64,000 nucleotides of DNA from Phocaeicola plebeius DSM 17135. Its GTDB lineage: Bacteria; Bacteroidota; Bacteroidia; Bacteroidales; Bacteroidaceae. A program made the translations under genes and the position numbers. Of this stretch, positions 25,477 through 34,062 are shown in pieces (within the stretch, counting starts at the first letter, position 1; each line of letters begins with the position of its first letter). The notes under the pieces were generated by a model that worked only from the letters and a program-made list of their open reading frames with translations, was not told the DNA's origin and searched no databases. Where the stretch lies: assembly GCF_000187895.1 (NCBI RefSeq), contig NZ_DS990119.1, positions 248,001 through 312,000 of the forward strand, given 5' to 3'.

Positions 25477-26961
25477 TTACCTGAAATCAATCTTTTCACA
25501 ATTTAAGATGGACCATCTCAGCATCTCATGCATACTTTTTTCGGTCAGCACCTTTCCGTTTACCCTGAAATTCTCAAAAATGAGTCCACTTAAAGGAGTC
25601 TGCCCCTTCACTCCTTCCATATAATTCTTTTTACCTTTTGAAACATCCACCCACACATCCCAATCCTTAAACAGGAAATTCTTAATCAACTGGTCTTTAT
25701 CGCCTAATGGGGATAACCTGAAAATATGTGTCACCGGAGTATCCGTACGCACGTCTTCAAATACAAACCCTTCATCTGCTCCTCCACCGTTCCGGCAGCT
25801 TAGAATACCATTATTAGGTCTGTCCGAATCCCACTCCGCTCGAACTATATCCACCCGGCTTACACGACAGTTTCTTGCGACTGAATTACTCCAGTTCAAC
25901 TGGAAAATGGCTCCATTATCCAATTGCCAGCATACGACATCTTCTACCACAATATTATCTCTATATATCTTGATATTATCATCATTGGCCCAGATGAAAC
26001 AATTCCGGATTGTAGAGTTGGCATAAGCAGCAATACCGTCACAATTATAAATCCATCCTCCCACGATTTTAGTCCAGGCCACTTCATTATCCGTTCCCAA
26101 CAACCTTACAGCAAAGAAAGAATAGTCTGCAATCACAATACCATCCACTATAATGCCGTCGGCTCCATTTTTGGCTTCTACCATGTGCGATTCACGCAGA
26201 TGTAAGCGTGCTCCTGACAAAACCCCTCTTCCGTAAATCTTCACATTGGAACAAGCCTTTCCATCCATAATGAAAGAACCAAATACCCAAGCTCCTCCTT
26301 CCAGGTAGATGCGTTTTATATTTGAAGGAACTTTATACACTCCTATGTCATGTACCCCTTTCTTGAAATAAAGGGCTGAATCTTTTACAGAAAGTGTAGA
26401 GAGAAGTGTTTTATCACCCTTTTCTATCACTTTCCATTTTGACAAATCGGCCGGAACATCCGTTTCCATCGGATCTGCAAAAATCAACAATCCCTCCTTA
26501 TAGCCATCTTCACCAATTTCCACAGAAAATTGTCCTGGACGGTCGAGCATAAAAGAGAAGCAGTTAGCATCCTGTTTATTCACTTTTATATCGTGTCTGG
26601 ACGGATACACTTTAATTTTTTTCCCTTCTATATCTTTATTCACCCGCACTGTAACTTTCACCTTTCCCTGAAACGAGAAATGTCCCCAATGAATGCTTCT
26701 GCCTTTGAATTTAGTCAAAGGCTTGTCATCGTTTTTCCTTTGTCCGGGCATTCCTTTAAAATAAGTGTTACAGACATTTTTGAAAATAGTCACGTCATTA
26801 TCCGTGTCATCATTCAGATACACACGATACAACTCAGACTGTTGTACCCGAAGATTTTTTTCCGGATATGTCACAAGTGTGGCTGTTTTGTTTCCTGCGT
26901 AAATGGAATTCATCCATGAAATACACAAGCATACAATGAATAATAATACTTTCGTCCTCAT
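25477..26961 (-). CDS. Secreted beta-helix glycoside hydrolase, GH49-like (first copy)
   Basis: 494 residues; signal peptide MRTKVLLFIVCLCISWMNSIYAG. An N-terminal beta-sandwich (about 25-165) is followed by a right-handed beta-helix. The arrangement of three acidic residues typical of GH49 (dextranase/isopullulanase clan, related to GH28) is visible: Asp308 in YNCDGIAA, and Asp327-Asp328 in WANDDNIKIYR. The trailing pattern W-x3-NG-x3-Q is present too (WQLDNGAIFQLNW). The overall match to GH49 is from memory of the motifs and is not certain at subfamily level. Substrates of Bacteroides members are poorly known. It is transcribed away from the GH2 gene through a shared regulatory region carrying inverted repeats. 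A second homologue lies at 37617-38990. Confidence 0.65.
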   Translation of the reverse strand: MRTKVLLFIVCLCISWMNSIYAGNKTATLVTYPEKNLRVQQSELYRVYLNDDTDNDVTIFKNVCNTYFKGMPGQRKNDDKPLTKFKGRSIHWGHFSFQGKVKVTVRVNKDIEGKKIKVYPSRHDIKVNKQDANCFSFMLDRPGQFSVEIGEDGYKEGLLIFADPMETDVPADLSKWKVIEKGDKTLLSTLSVKDSALYFKKGVHDIGVYKVPSNIKRIYLEGGAWVFGSFIMDGKACSNVKIYGRGVLSGARLHLRESHMVEAKNGADGIIVDGIVIADYSFFAVRLLGTDNEVAWTKIVGGWIYNCDGIAAYANSTIRNCFIWANDDNIKIYRDNIVVEDVVCWQLDNGAIFQLNWSNSVARNCRVSRVDIVRAEWDSDRPNNGILSCRNGGGADEGFVFEDVRTDTPVTHIFRLSPLGDKDQLIKNFLFKDWDVWVDVSKGKKNYMEGVKGQTPLSGLIFENFRVNGKVLTEKSMHEMLRWSILNCEKIDFR

Positions 26962-26983
26962 ATGTTTTTCATTCTTACAGCGA

Positions 26984-26991
26984 CAAAATTA
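26984..26991 (-). promoter_or_regulatory. Candidate -7 element of the first GH49-like gene
   Basis: On the minus strand TAATTTTG fits TAnnTTTG, 23 bp before the ATG at 26961. The GTACAAAT palindrome lies 32-48 bp upstream of it, a suitable place for an activator; there is no -33 TTTG. Confidence 0.4.
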
Positions 26992-27022
26992 CAAGCAAAC
27001 AGACTATCCGCCTTATTTTCAT

Positions 27023-27068
27023 GTACAAATAATTTGTACTAGCGTACAGAACCCGCAGTGTGTACGCT
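27023..27068. promoter_or_regulatory. Inverted repeats in the divergent GH49/GH2 promoter region
   Basis: GTACAAAT (27023-27030), one base, then ATTTGTAC (27032-27039) forms one palindrome. AGCGTACA (27041-27048) and TGTACGCT (27061-27068) form a second. They sit midway between two divergent -7 elements. The GTACAAAT core recurs upstream of susC (49992-50003) and GH43 (53509-53540), so these are candidate HTCS binding sites. The repeats are seen; regulator identity is inferred. Confidence 0.5.
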
Positions 27069-27117
27069 GGCAACAATTTCAAGGACACATAAACCAGTGG
27101 TTAGCCTGTTCCAAGGC

Positions 27118-27125
27118 TATTTTTG
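27118..27125 (+). promoter_or_regulatory. Candidate -7 element of the plus-strand PUL operon
   Basis: TATTTTTG matches TAnnTTTG, 19 bp before the GH2 ATG at 27145. No -33 element at normal spacing, which would fit an activator-dependent promoter using the inverted repeats at 27023-27068. Confidence 0.4.
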
Positions 27126-27144
27126 TATAAAACATTTATACATT

Positions 27145-28977
27145 ATGAGAAAATTCATCTTTTTATTATGTTGCTGCGTATGTTTTTCCGCTTATGCACA
27201 AAAGTGGGAAATGAAGCAAGCTCCTTTAATGACACCTTGGAGCAAAAACATCGACATCCATCATGTACTTCCAGAATACCCCAGGCCACTTATGCAACGG
27301 GAAGACTGGAAAAATCTTAATGGAGTATGGGAATTTGAAATGCGTGAAGAAGGAGACCGGCTACCGGCAAAAAGAAAACTTCATGAAAAAATCCTCGTTC
27401 CCTATCCATGGGAATCGGCTCTCTCTGGAGTAAGAAGACAACTCTCTACCCAACGGGCGTGGTACAAACGGACTTTTACTCTTCCCAAAGAATGGAAAGG
27501 CAAGAATATCATTCTAAATTTTGGAGCCGTTGACTGGGAATCAGAAATCTATGTGAACGGAAAACTAGTCGGGACCCACAAAGGAGGATACGATCCGTTC
27601 TCTTTCAATATAACGTCTTATCTTGACTTATCGGCCAAAGAGCAGGAGCTTATTGTCAGTGTCTATGACCCGGGAAACAGCAAGGCCATTCCTCACGGAA
27701 AGCAAAACAATACACGTTTTTCCGAACCGAAAGGCTATAGTTACTCCCCTTCTTCCGGTATCTGGCAAACCGTATGGATAGAACCGGTCAACAAAGATCA
27801 TGTCACAGCCATACATACGATTCCTGATTTTGATAAGAAAGCATTCCACGTAGAAGTCAATGCTTCCGGCAATCAGAACCTGAAGGTAAACATCTGTATC
27901 CAGTCACAGGGGAAAACAGAAAGCCAACACTCAGGCGCACTGAATACTCCGATTACTCTACCCCTGCAAACCATTCGTCCATGGAGTCCCGACACACCTC
28001 ATCTGTATGATGTGATAGTCAAACTGACCAACGAAAAAGGAGAAACCGTGGATAGCATCAGAAGCTATGCGGGTATGCGCAAAATCTCATTAAAGAACGA
28101 AAACGGTGTACAGCGTCTGGCACTTAATGACAAATTTATTTTCCAGATGGGGCCATTGGACCAGGGATACTGGCCCGACGGCATATACACTGCGCCCACA
28201 GATGAAGCCTTGAAATGGGATGTACAGAAAATAAAAGAATGGGGCTTCAATATGATACGAAAACACATCAAAGTGGAACCGCAGAGATGGTACTACTGGT
28301 GCGACAAATTAGGCATATTGGTATGGCAAGACATGCCCAACTGTTTCAAGACACGAAATGAAGAAGAAAAGGAACAGTTTGAAACCGAACTGCAACGCAT
28401 GATTCGTACCCACTGGAACCACCCTTCCATTGTCAACTGGATTGTGTTCAACGAACATTGGGGAATATACGATTGTGAGCGTATCACAGAAAATGTCATG
28501 AAGCTTGACCCGAGCAGACTTGTCACAGGCAATAGTGGTATCGATGCCCGGAAGCCCAGTATCGACTATGAAGTGGGCCACATTAAGGACAACCATTCCT
28601 ACCGGCCTCCTCACGTGCCGCTTATCAGTAGCAAAAGAGCCACCGTCAACGGAGAATACGGTGCCATCGGTTATAAAATCGAAGGCCATATCTGGGATAC
28701 CGACGGACCTTGGGTACACCACAACTATAAGAACAAGGAGAATGCGACAAAAGAATACGTAAAATTCATTCAGCAAATCAACGAATACATACGTCGCGGA
28801 CTCAGTGCAGCTGTATATACCCAGTGGACTGATGTGGAAAATGAAATGAACGGACTCTATACCTACGACCGTAAAGTAGAGAAATTAGATAAACAAAAAG
28901 TATCTGACGCCAACCGCTCGACCTATACAGAGAAAGAGCAGATAAAAGGCCAGACCGATGCACAATACATTCAATAA
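27145..28977 (+). CDS. Secreted glycoside hydrolase family 2 (short form)
   Basis: 610 residues from ATG 27145, where a signal peptide begins (MRKFIFLLCCCVCFSAYAQ); the longer upstream frame is not protein-like. It has the GH2 order: jelly-roll sugar-binding domain (REDWKNLNGVWEFEMREEGD, RAWYKRTFTLPKEWKGKNI), immunoglobulin-like domain, then TIM barrel. The catalytic acid/base is Glu437 in VFNEHWG and the nucleophile Glu504 in NGEYGAIG. Members are exo-acting beta-galactosidases, beta-glucuronidases, beta-mannosidases or related enzymes; the specificity is not decided by these motifs. It opens the plus-strand operon, with the sulfatase 17 bp behind. Confidence 0.88.
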   Translation: MRKFIFLLCCCVCFSAYAQKWEMKQAPLMTPWSKNIDIHHVLPEYPRPLMQREDWKNLNGVWEFEMREEGDRLPAKRKLHEKILVPYPWESALSGVRRQLSTQRAWYKRTFTLPKEWKGKNIILNFGAVDWESEIYVNGKLVGTHKGGYDPFSFNITSYLDLSAKEQELIVSVYDPGNSKAIPHGKQNNTRFSEPKGYSYSPSSGIWQTVWIEPVNKDHVTAIHTIPDFDKKAFHVEVNASGNQNLKVNICIQSQGKTESQHSGALNTPITLPLQTIRPWSPDTPHLYDVIVKLTNEKGETVDSIRSYAGMRKISLKNENGVQRLALNDKFIFQMGPLDQGYWPDGIYTAPTDEALKWDVQKIKEWGFNMIRKHIKVEPQRWYYWCDKLGILVWQDMPNCFKTRNEEEKEQFETELQRMIRTHWNHPSIVNWIVFNEHWGIYDCERITENVMKLDPSRLVTGNSGIDARKPSIDYEVGHIKDNHSYRPPHVPLISSKRATVNGEYGAIGYKIEGHIWDTDGPWVHHNYKNKENATKEYVKFIQQINEYIRRGLSAAVYTQWTDVENEMNGLYTYDRKVEKLDKQKVSDANRSTYTEKEQIKGQTDAQYIQ

Positions 28978-28994
28978 TCTTTTAATTACACCTT

Positions 28995-30425
28995 ATGAAC
29001 TCTATTAAACTGATTTCACTTGCCGCACTGGCAACTTCACTCATGCCCTCCTGGGCTGCTCAAAAGCAAAACAAGCCGAACATTATCTTTGTCATATCCG
29101 ATGACCATAGCGTTCCGTTCTTAGGGTGCTATGGAAATAAAGACATCAAGACTCCCAACTTCGATAAGTTCGCTTCCGAAGGAATGACTTTTACCAGAAC
29201 CTACGTGACGGCCCCTCAAAGTGCTCCTTCACGTTCTTCTTTCTTCACAGGACGTTCTACCATCTCTACTACGATGTCTATGTTCTCTCTGCCTCTGCCA
29301 GGAAATGTCATTACCTATCCTGATATTCTGAAAGAGCATGGATATTACATCGGAGTGACTGCCCGAAGCCATCACCAGGATGGGCTGAAACGCAACAAAG
29401 ACATTCAGCAGGCCATTGAAAGAAACGACATGGCTACCTTCGGTCGTCGGTTCGATTATCACAGAATTGGCGGACAGCCGTTGCCGGAACTGAAAGTCTT
29501 TCTGGACAAGGCTGCCACAGAAGGAAAAGGAAAGCCCTTCTATGTTCAGGTCAGTTTCTACGACCCTCATCGCCCATGGGATAAGAATGCTATCCCAGAA
29601 CCTCATGACCCTAATACCATTAATTTGCCAGACAATTATCCGGATAACGCACTTATTCGGGAAGATTTTGCACGTCATTACGATGAGATAGCCCGTATGG
29701 ATACCCAGTTCGGACTCATGATGGAAGAACTGGAGAAACGAGGATTGGCAGACAATACTATCGTTGTATTTGTAGGCGATAACGGTTCAGCCCTGTTAAG
29801 AGGTAAAGGAACCCTTTATGAAACCGGTATCAATGTACCACTTATCGTACGCTGGCCAGGAAAAATCAAACCGGGAAGCTACAGTAATGTACTTGTATCG
29901 GGAGAAGACTTTGCTCCTACCCTCTTGGAACTAGCAGGATATAAAGCCGACCCTAAAATGACCGGCCACAGCTTCGCTCATACCCTGTTGGGTAAAGCAG
30001 GAACCGACAGAACGTGGGTATTCTCTGCCCGTGGAGCTCACGCAGAAGACCTGCCAGTCACCACCAAAGACTTTGACCTCATCAGAGCCATAGTGACCGA
30101 CAGATACAAGCTTATCTATAACCCGGTGAGAGAACTTCCCTACTGGCCGGTAGATTTCTCACATGAACCATTCTGGCTCGACCTGGTAGAACAAAACAGA
30201 ACCGGCTTCATACCACGGGAATGGAAAGAAAGATATTTCTCAGAAAGACCGATGTTCGAACTGTATGACCTCAAAAACGACCCGCAAGAATTACACAACC
30301 TTGCAGGACTTAAGGAATATGCAGAAATAGAAAAGAAACTGCGTGACACCATGGCCGAGAAAATGCTGGTAGACCGTGATTATGTGCCACTTCCTTTCTA
30401 CTCACTGGACAAAGAATATAAATAG
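28995..30425 (+). CDS. Secreted S1-family sulfatase (serine type), first
   Basis: 476 residues with a signal peptide ending near WAAQ. Sulfatase metal-binding residues DDHS (36-39), GDNGS near 258-262 and KGTLYETGINVPLIVRWPG are present. The active-site signature is Ser76-A-P-S-R: the residue to be converted to formylglycine is a serine, which needs an anaerobic sulfatase-maturating radical-SAM enzyme, absent from this window. It removes sulfate esters from a sugar in the periplasm. It lies between GH2 and GH27, whose substrates may be uncovered by desulfation. Confidence 0.92.
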   Translation: MNSIKLISLAALATSLMPSWAAQKQNKPNIIFVISDDHSVPFLGCYGNKDIKTPNFDKFASEGMTFTRTYVTAPQSAPSRSSFFTGRSTISTTMSMFSLPLPGNVITYPDILKEHGYYIGVTARSHHQDGLKRNKDIQQAIERNDMATFGRRFDYHRIGGQPLPELKVFLDKAATEGKGKPFYVQVSFYDPHRPWDKNAIPEPHDPNTINLPDNYPDNALIREDFARHYDEIARMDTQFGLMMEELEKRGLADNTIVVFVGDNGSALLRGKGTLYETGINVPLIVRWPGKIKPGSYSNVLVSGEDFAPTLLELAGYKADPKMTGHSFAHTLLGKAGTDRTWVFSARGAHAEDLPVTTKDFDLIRAIVTDRYKLIYNPVRELPYWPVDFSHEPFWLDLVEQNRTGFIPREWKERYFSERPMFELYDLKNDPQELHNLAGLKEYAEIEKKLRDTMAEKMLVDRDYVPLPFYSLDKEYK

Positions 30426-30484
30426 AACGTACAAATTCAATAAGAATGCGGACACAGGAACCAACCGTTTTCTCTTAGTCCGCC

Positions 30485-30492
30485 TAACTTTG
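30485..30492 (+). promoter_or_regulatory. Possible internal promoter before GH27
   Basis: TAACTTTG fits the -7 consensus, 27 bp before the GH27 ATG, within the only sizeable gap (93 bp) in the early part of this operon. A short stem GCGGAC/GTCCGC (30448-30453 with 30478-30483) and one CGTACAAATTC half-site (30428-30438) lie upstream. Confidence 0.4.
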
Positions 30493-30518
30493 TGACAATA
30501 ACCAAATAATTATAAATC

Positions 30519-31955
30519 ATGAAAAATAAAACATTCTTATCTGCCGCACTGGCTTTCTTCATGCTGGCCGGCTTTAACCAGACGACTCAGGCTATTACTC
30601 CGCAGATGCCGTCTGAAGAAACAGTAAGCAAATGCAAGGTGGCTCCCACTCCTCCTATGGGATGGAACAGTTTCGATGCATACGACTGCCGTATCAACGA
30701 ACAGGAATTCAAAGCCATCGTAGACTATATGGCTGCCAACCTGAAACAGCATGGTTGGGAATATGCCGTTATCGATTACTGCTGGTTTAACGATAACCCT
30801 GGAGGTTGGAATAACCCCAGCAAACGATATGGCCATCCGGACATCCGATTGGATAAAGACGGCAAACCACTCGACGTACTTTGCATGGACGAATACAGTC
30901 GTCTGATTCCTTCTGTGAAAAGATTCCCGTCTGCAGCAAACGGAAAAGGATTCAAACCGCTGGCCGACTATGTACACAGCAAGGGTATGAAATTCGGTAT
31001 CCACATCATGCGTGGTATAGCTCGCCAGGCTTACTTCCAGAAATCAAAAATCATGGGAAGCAAGGCTACGGCGTACGACATAGCTGAACCTTTCGACACA
31101 TGTAACTGGTGTAACAACATGTACGGAGTGGACGCTTCTAAAGAAGGCGCACAGGAATACTATAACTCTATCTTCAAATTGTATGCAGAATGGGGAGTAG
31201 ACTTTATTAAAGCCGACGACACCATGTATCCTCCCTATCACAAAGGAGAAATCGAAATGATGCGCAAAGCCATTGAAAACTGCGGTCGCCCGATGGTACT
31301 GAGTTTATCTTGTGGTGAAGCTCCATTAGGCCGTGCAGAACACATTAAGAAGAATGCTACCATGTGGAGAGTTTCAGCTGATTTCTGGGACAATTGGGAA
31401 GATTTGTATCACAATTTTGACTTACTGAATGCCTGGTCTTCTCATATCGGCGAAGACAGTTGGCCGGATGCGGATATGATTCCGTTTGGAAAACTGGCAC
31501 TTCAAAACCGTCCGGTAGGAAAAGAACGCATGAGCCGTTTCACTCCAGAGGAATATAATACGCTCATGACTCTGTTCTGTATGGCTCGCTCTCCACTGAT
31601 GATTGGAGCCGACTTGCTTTCTACCCCCAAAGAAATCATCGACAAATATTTCAAGAACGATGAAATCCTTGCCATCGACCAGCACTCCACAGATAACCGG
31701 CAGGTATTCAAGAACAAGAGTTATGCCATCTGGACTGCTACTGTTCCCGAAACAGGCGAACGCTATATTGCGCTGTTCAATCTGCAAGACAAACCTGCTA
31801 CCGTCACTTTCAATATGGAACTGGAATCTCTACGCGGAAAATATCAAGCACGTGATTTGTGGAAGAAGCAGAATATCGGTATTGTGGAAGGAAAACTTTC
31901 TGCTCAGTTGGGAGCACACGATGCCACTGTATTCAAACTCACAAAAGTAAAATAA
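30519..31955 (+). CDS. Secreted alpha-galactosidase, GH27
   Basis: 478 residues, signal peptide MKNKTFLSAALAFFMLAGFNQTTQA. The GH27 opening APTPPMGWNSFDAYDC is unmistakable. The nucleophile Asp lies near residue 232 in VDFIKADDTMY and the acid/base Asp near 288 in WRVSADFWDNW. A C-terminal beta-domain follows from about 385. GH27 removes terminal alpha-galactose (or, in some members, alpha-N-acetylgalactosamine or beta-L-arabinopyranose). Cysteine-rich insertion DTCNWCNNMYG near 190-202 is typical of larger bacterial members. Its presence with two sulfatases and GH2 points to a galactose-containing sulfated glycan. Confidence 0.92.
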   Translation: MKNKTFLSAALAFFMLAGFNQTTQAITPQMPSEETVSKCKVAPTPPMGWNSFDAYDCRINEQEFKAIVDYMAANLKQHGWEYAVIDYCWFNDNPGGWNNPSKRYGHPDIRLDKDGKPLDVLCMDEYSRLIPSVKRFPSAANGKGFKPLADYVHSKGMKFGIHIMRGIARQAYFQKSKIMGSKATAYDIAEPFDTCNWCNNMYGVDASKEGAQEYYNSIFKLYAEWGVDFIKADDTMYPPYHKGEIEMMRKAIENCGRPMVLSLSCGEAPLGRAEHIKKNATMWRVSADFWDNWEDLYHNFDLLNAWSSHIGEDSWPDADMIPFGKLALQNRPVGKERMSRFTPEEYNTLMTLFCMARSPLMIGADLLSTPKEIIDKYFKNDEILAIDQHSTDNRQVFKNKSYAIWTATVPETGERYIALFNLQDKPATVTFNMELESLRGKYQARDLWKKQNIGIVEGKLSAQLGAHDATVFKLTKVK

Positions 31956-31972
31956 TCCAGAAAGTAATCTCA

Positions 31973-33952
31973 ATGAAAAAAATCAATATTCTACTTATTG
32001 GTATATTCATTACTTTTCACACGCTATACGCCCAGACCCCTCTTTGGCAGGGGAAAGGGCGTATTGCCATAAGTAGCGACGGTAATGAACACGATGATGA
32101 TGACTGGGCTGCCACTCCGTTGTCGCTCGCTATGATTGCAGCTAAAGGCCTGCAAGACAAGCTTGTATTGTATACCTACAGCGACCATATCTGGGGGAGC
32201 AATCAGGATCGCCCTAACAAACATGGCATTAGTGCCTATGAGCACATGCGTCTCAGTGCACTGGGAAGCAAGAAATGGTTTGGCTTTCACAATAGCCGTT
32301 TCATTTGTGCCGTAGACAATGCTGAAATTGCTTACAATGCCATGAGAGACGTAATCAATGCTTCCTCCGCAGAAGATCCGTTAATCATCGTAGCTGCCGG
32401 ACCTATGCAAGTGGTAGGAGAAGCTCTTCAACGCTCCGATAAAGAAAAGCGCCAATACGTTACCCTGTTGTCCCACTCTCAATGGAACAATCGTCACAGC
32501 GACAATCCGGAAAGAAAAAAAGGATGGGATATGCATTCTGGCTGGACATGGGACGAAATGAAAGCTGCATTCGGTACTCCGGAAGGAGGTAATGTCCGAT
32601 TCGTACAAATTCTCGACCAAAATCATGGAAAAGATTATATCGGTTTCTTCTGTCCCAAAGAAAACTACGACTGGATAAAAACTTCACCAGCCAGAAATTC
32701 TCCCGCCTACCAACCAGGAGCATGGGACTTCCTGTATGAACGGATTTCCACTTGTATCAAGAAAAAAGGAACTTGTTTCGACCCCTCGGATGCGGGCATG
32801 ATTGTATACCTGTTCACCGGAATCGAAAAAACTAATCCGGACATGGCACGACAAATCATGGAGAATCCTCAATTCACCTATCAAAACCCAATTCGTTCAG
32901 GTATAGACCCCAAAGGATTAAGAGACTGCCAGGTACTGAAAGACCAGAATACCTGGTACCTCACAGGTACCGCTTTTCCCCATTGGGCACGACAGGAACA
33001 AAATGGGAAGCTGAACCAAGGAGTTCCTCTCTACAAATCCACAAATCTGACCGACTGGACTTTCGTAAAATACATCGTAGAAAGGCCCGATTCCAGCAAA
33101 TGGTATTATAACCGTTTCTGGGCTCCTGAGATTCATAAAATCAAGGGGAAATATTACGCTACCTTCAACTGTTCCAACCCCAAGCATGGGTATCCCGGAC
33201 AACACATCGGTTATGCCGTAGCCAATAGTATTGAAGGCCCCTACAAGGTGATTACAGAAGAAAAGCCACTGGCCAATGGAAACGACTTGACACTGTTCGA
33301 AGATGAAGACGGAAAAGTATGGGCATTCTGGAACAGAGGACGTGAATTCGGTATTGGATATGCGCAACTGGATTTAGAAACCGGAAAATTTCTGACTACC
33401 CTTCAGACGGCTATCCAGCCCGGGAAGGTAGATTATGAATACGATAAGGAAGGAAAATTAGTACACGAACCCGGATACGACGGACGCCCCATCCCCAAAG
33501 TAAAGAAGTATTACTCCTGGGATTCCATCGGTATAGAAGGGGCTTACGTCATCAAAGAAAACGGACAATACTACCTTTTTTATTCCAGTTGGACCAGAGG
33601 ATATGAAATCGGCTATGCTACTGCTTCTAAAATTACCGGACCATGGAAGAAGTATGAAGGAAATCCCTTCTACGGAGCACAAAGCAAAGCCGCATGCAAC
33701 AGAAACGGATTCACCTGGAAAGGTGACCCATATAGTCCGTTCAACCAAGTGGGCCACAATGAAATATTTGTCGGACCAGATGGTAGATATTGGATTTCCT
33801 GCCACGGAATTACACACGACGCTCCCGAAAGTCCCTCATTGGTTATTGACCCGATATGGTTCGACCACGACGGGAACATCAAGAGTAACGGTCCGACATA
33901 TACTCTTCAACAAACAAATTATTTGAACAACCCAACCTCTAAGGCTAAATAA
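31973..33952 (+). CDS. Fusion: nucleoside-hydrolase-like domain plus GH43-like propeller
   Basis: 659 residues from ATG 31973 (signal peptide MKKINILLIGIFITFHTLYAQ); the frame is open further upstream but overlaps GH27. Residues about 25-300 resemble the nucleoside-hydrolase fold: an N-terminal aspartate cluster GNEHDDDDWAATPLSLAM and LIIVAAGPMQVVGEAL. Residues about 310-650 are a five-bladed GH43-like propeller: GLRDCQVLKDQNTWYLTGTA, then FWAPEIHKIKGKYYATF, and EGAYVIKENGQYYLFYSS. The first domain might act on a ribose- or furanose-like bond or be a binding module. Such a domain pair in a PUL is uncommon in my knowledge. Sits 17 bp after GH27, in the same operon. Function otherwise unknown. 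Confidence 0.7.
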   Translation: MKKINILLIGIFITFHTLYAQTPLWQGKGRIAISSDGNEHDDDDWAATPLSLAMIAAKGLQDKLVLYTYSDHIWGSNQDRPNKHGISAYEHMRLSALGSKKWFGFHNSRFICAVDNAEIAYNAMRDVINASSAEDPLIIVAAGPMQVVGEALQRSDKEKRQYVTLLSHSQWNNRHSDNPERKKGWDMHSGWTWDEMKAAFGTPEGGNVRFVQILDQNHGKDYIGFFCPKENYDWIKTSPARNSPAYQPGAWDFLYERISTCIKKKGTCFDPSDAGMIVYLFTGIEKTNPDMARQIMENPQFTYQNPIRSGIDPKGLRDCQVLKDQNTWYLTGTAFPHWARQEQNGKLNQGVPLYKSTNLTDWTFVKYIVERPDSSKWYYNRFWAPEIHKIKGKYYATFNCSNPKHGYPGQHIGYAVANSIEGPYKVITEEKPLANGNDLTLFEDEDGKVWAFWNRGREFGIGYAQLDLETGKFLTTLQTAIQPGKVDYEYDKEGKLVHEPGYDGRPIPKVKKYYSWDSIGIEGAYVIKENGQYYLFYSSWTRGYEIGYATASKITGPWKKYEGNPFYGAQSKAACNRNGFTWKGDPYSPFNQVGHNEIFVGPDGRYWISCHGITHDAPESPSLVIDPIWFDHDGNIKSNGPTYTLQQTNYLNNPTSKAK

Positions 33953-34062
33953 CTCATAGTCAATTCATCCCTCGGTGCTTGTGAAAGTATCGGGGGAATA
34001 TAATTTCTACTGAATAAGATTTGAAGACATAAAAACACTTTTAATTCTAAAAAACATTTATA

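Noticed and set aside
28309..28776. 155-codon minus-strand frame opposite GH2
   Set aside because: Overlaps the catalytic part of the GH2 gene; translation shows no domain.
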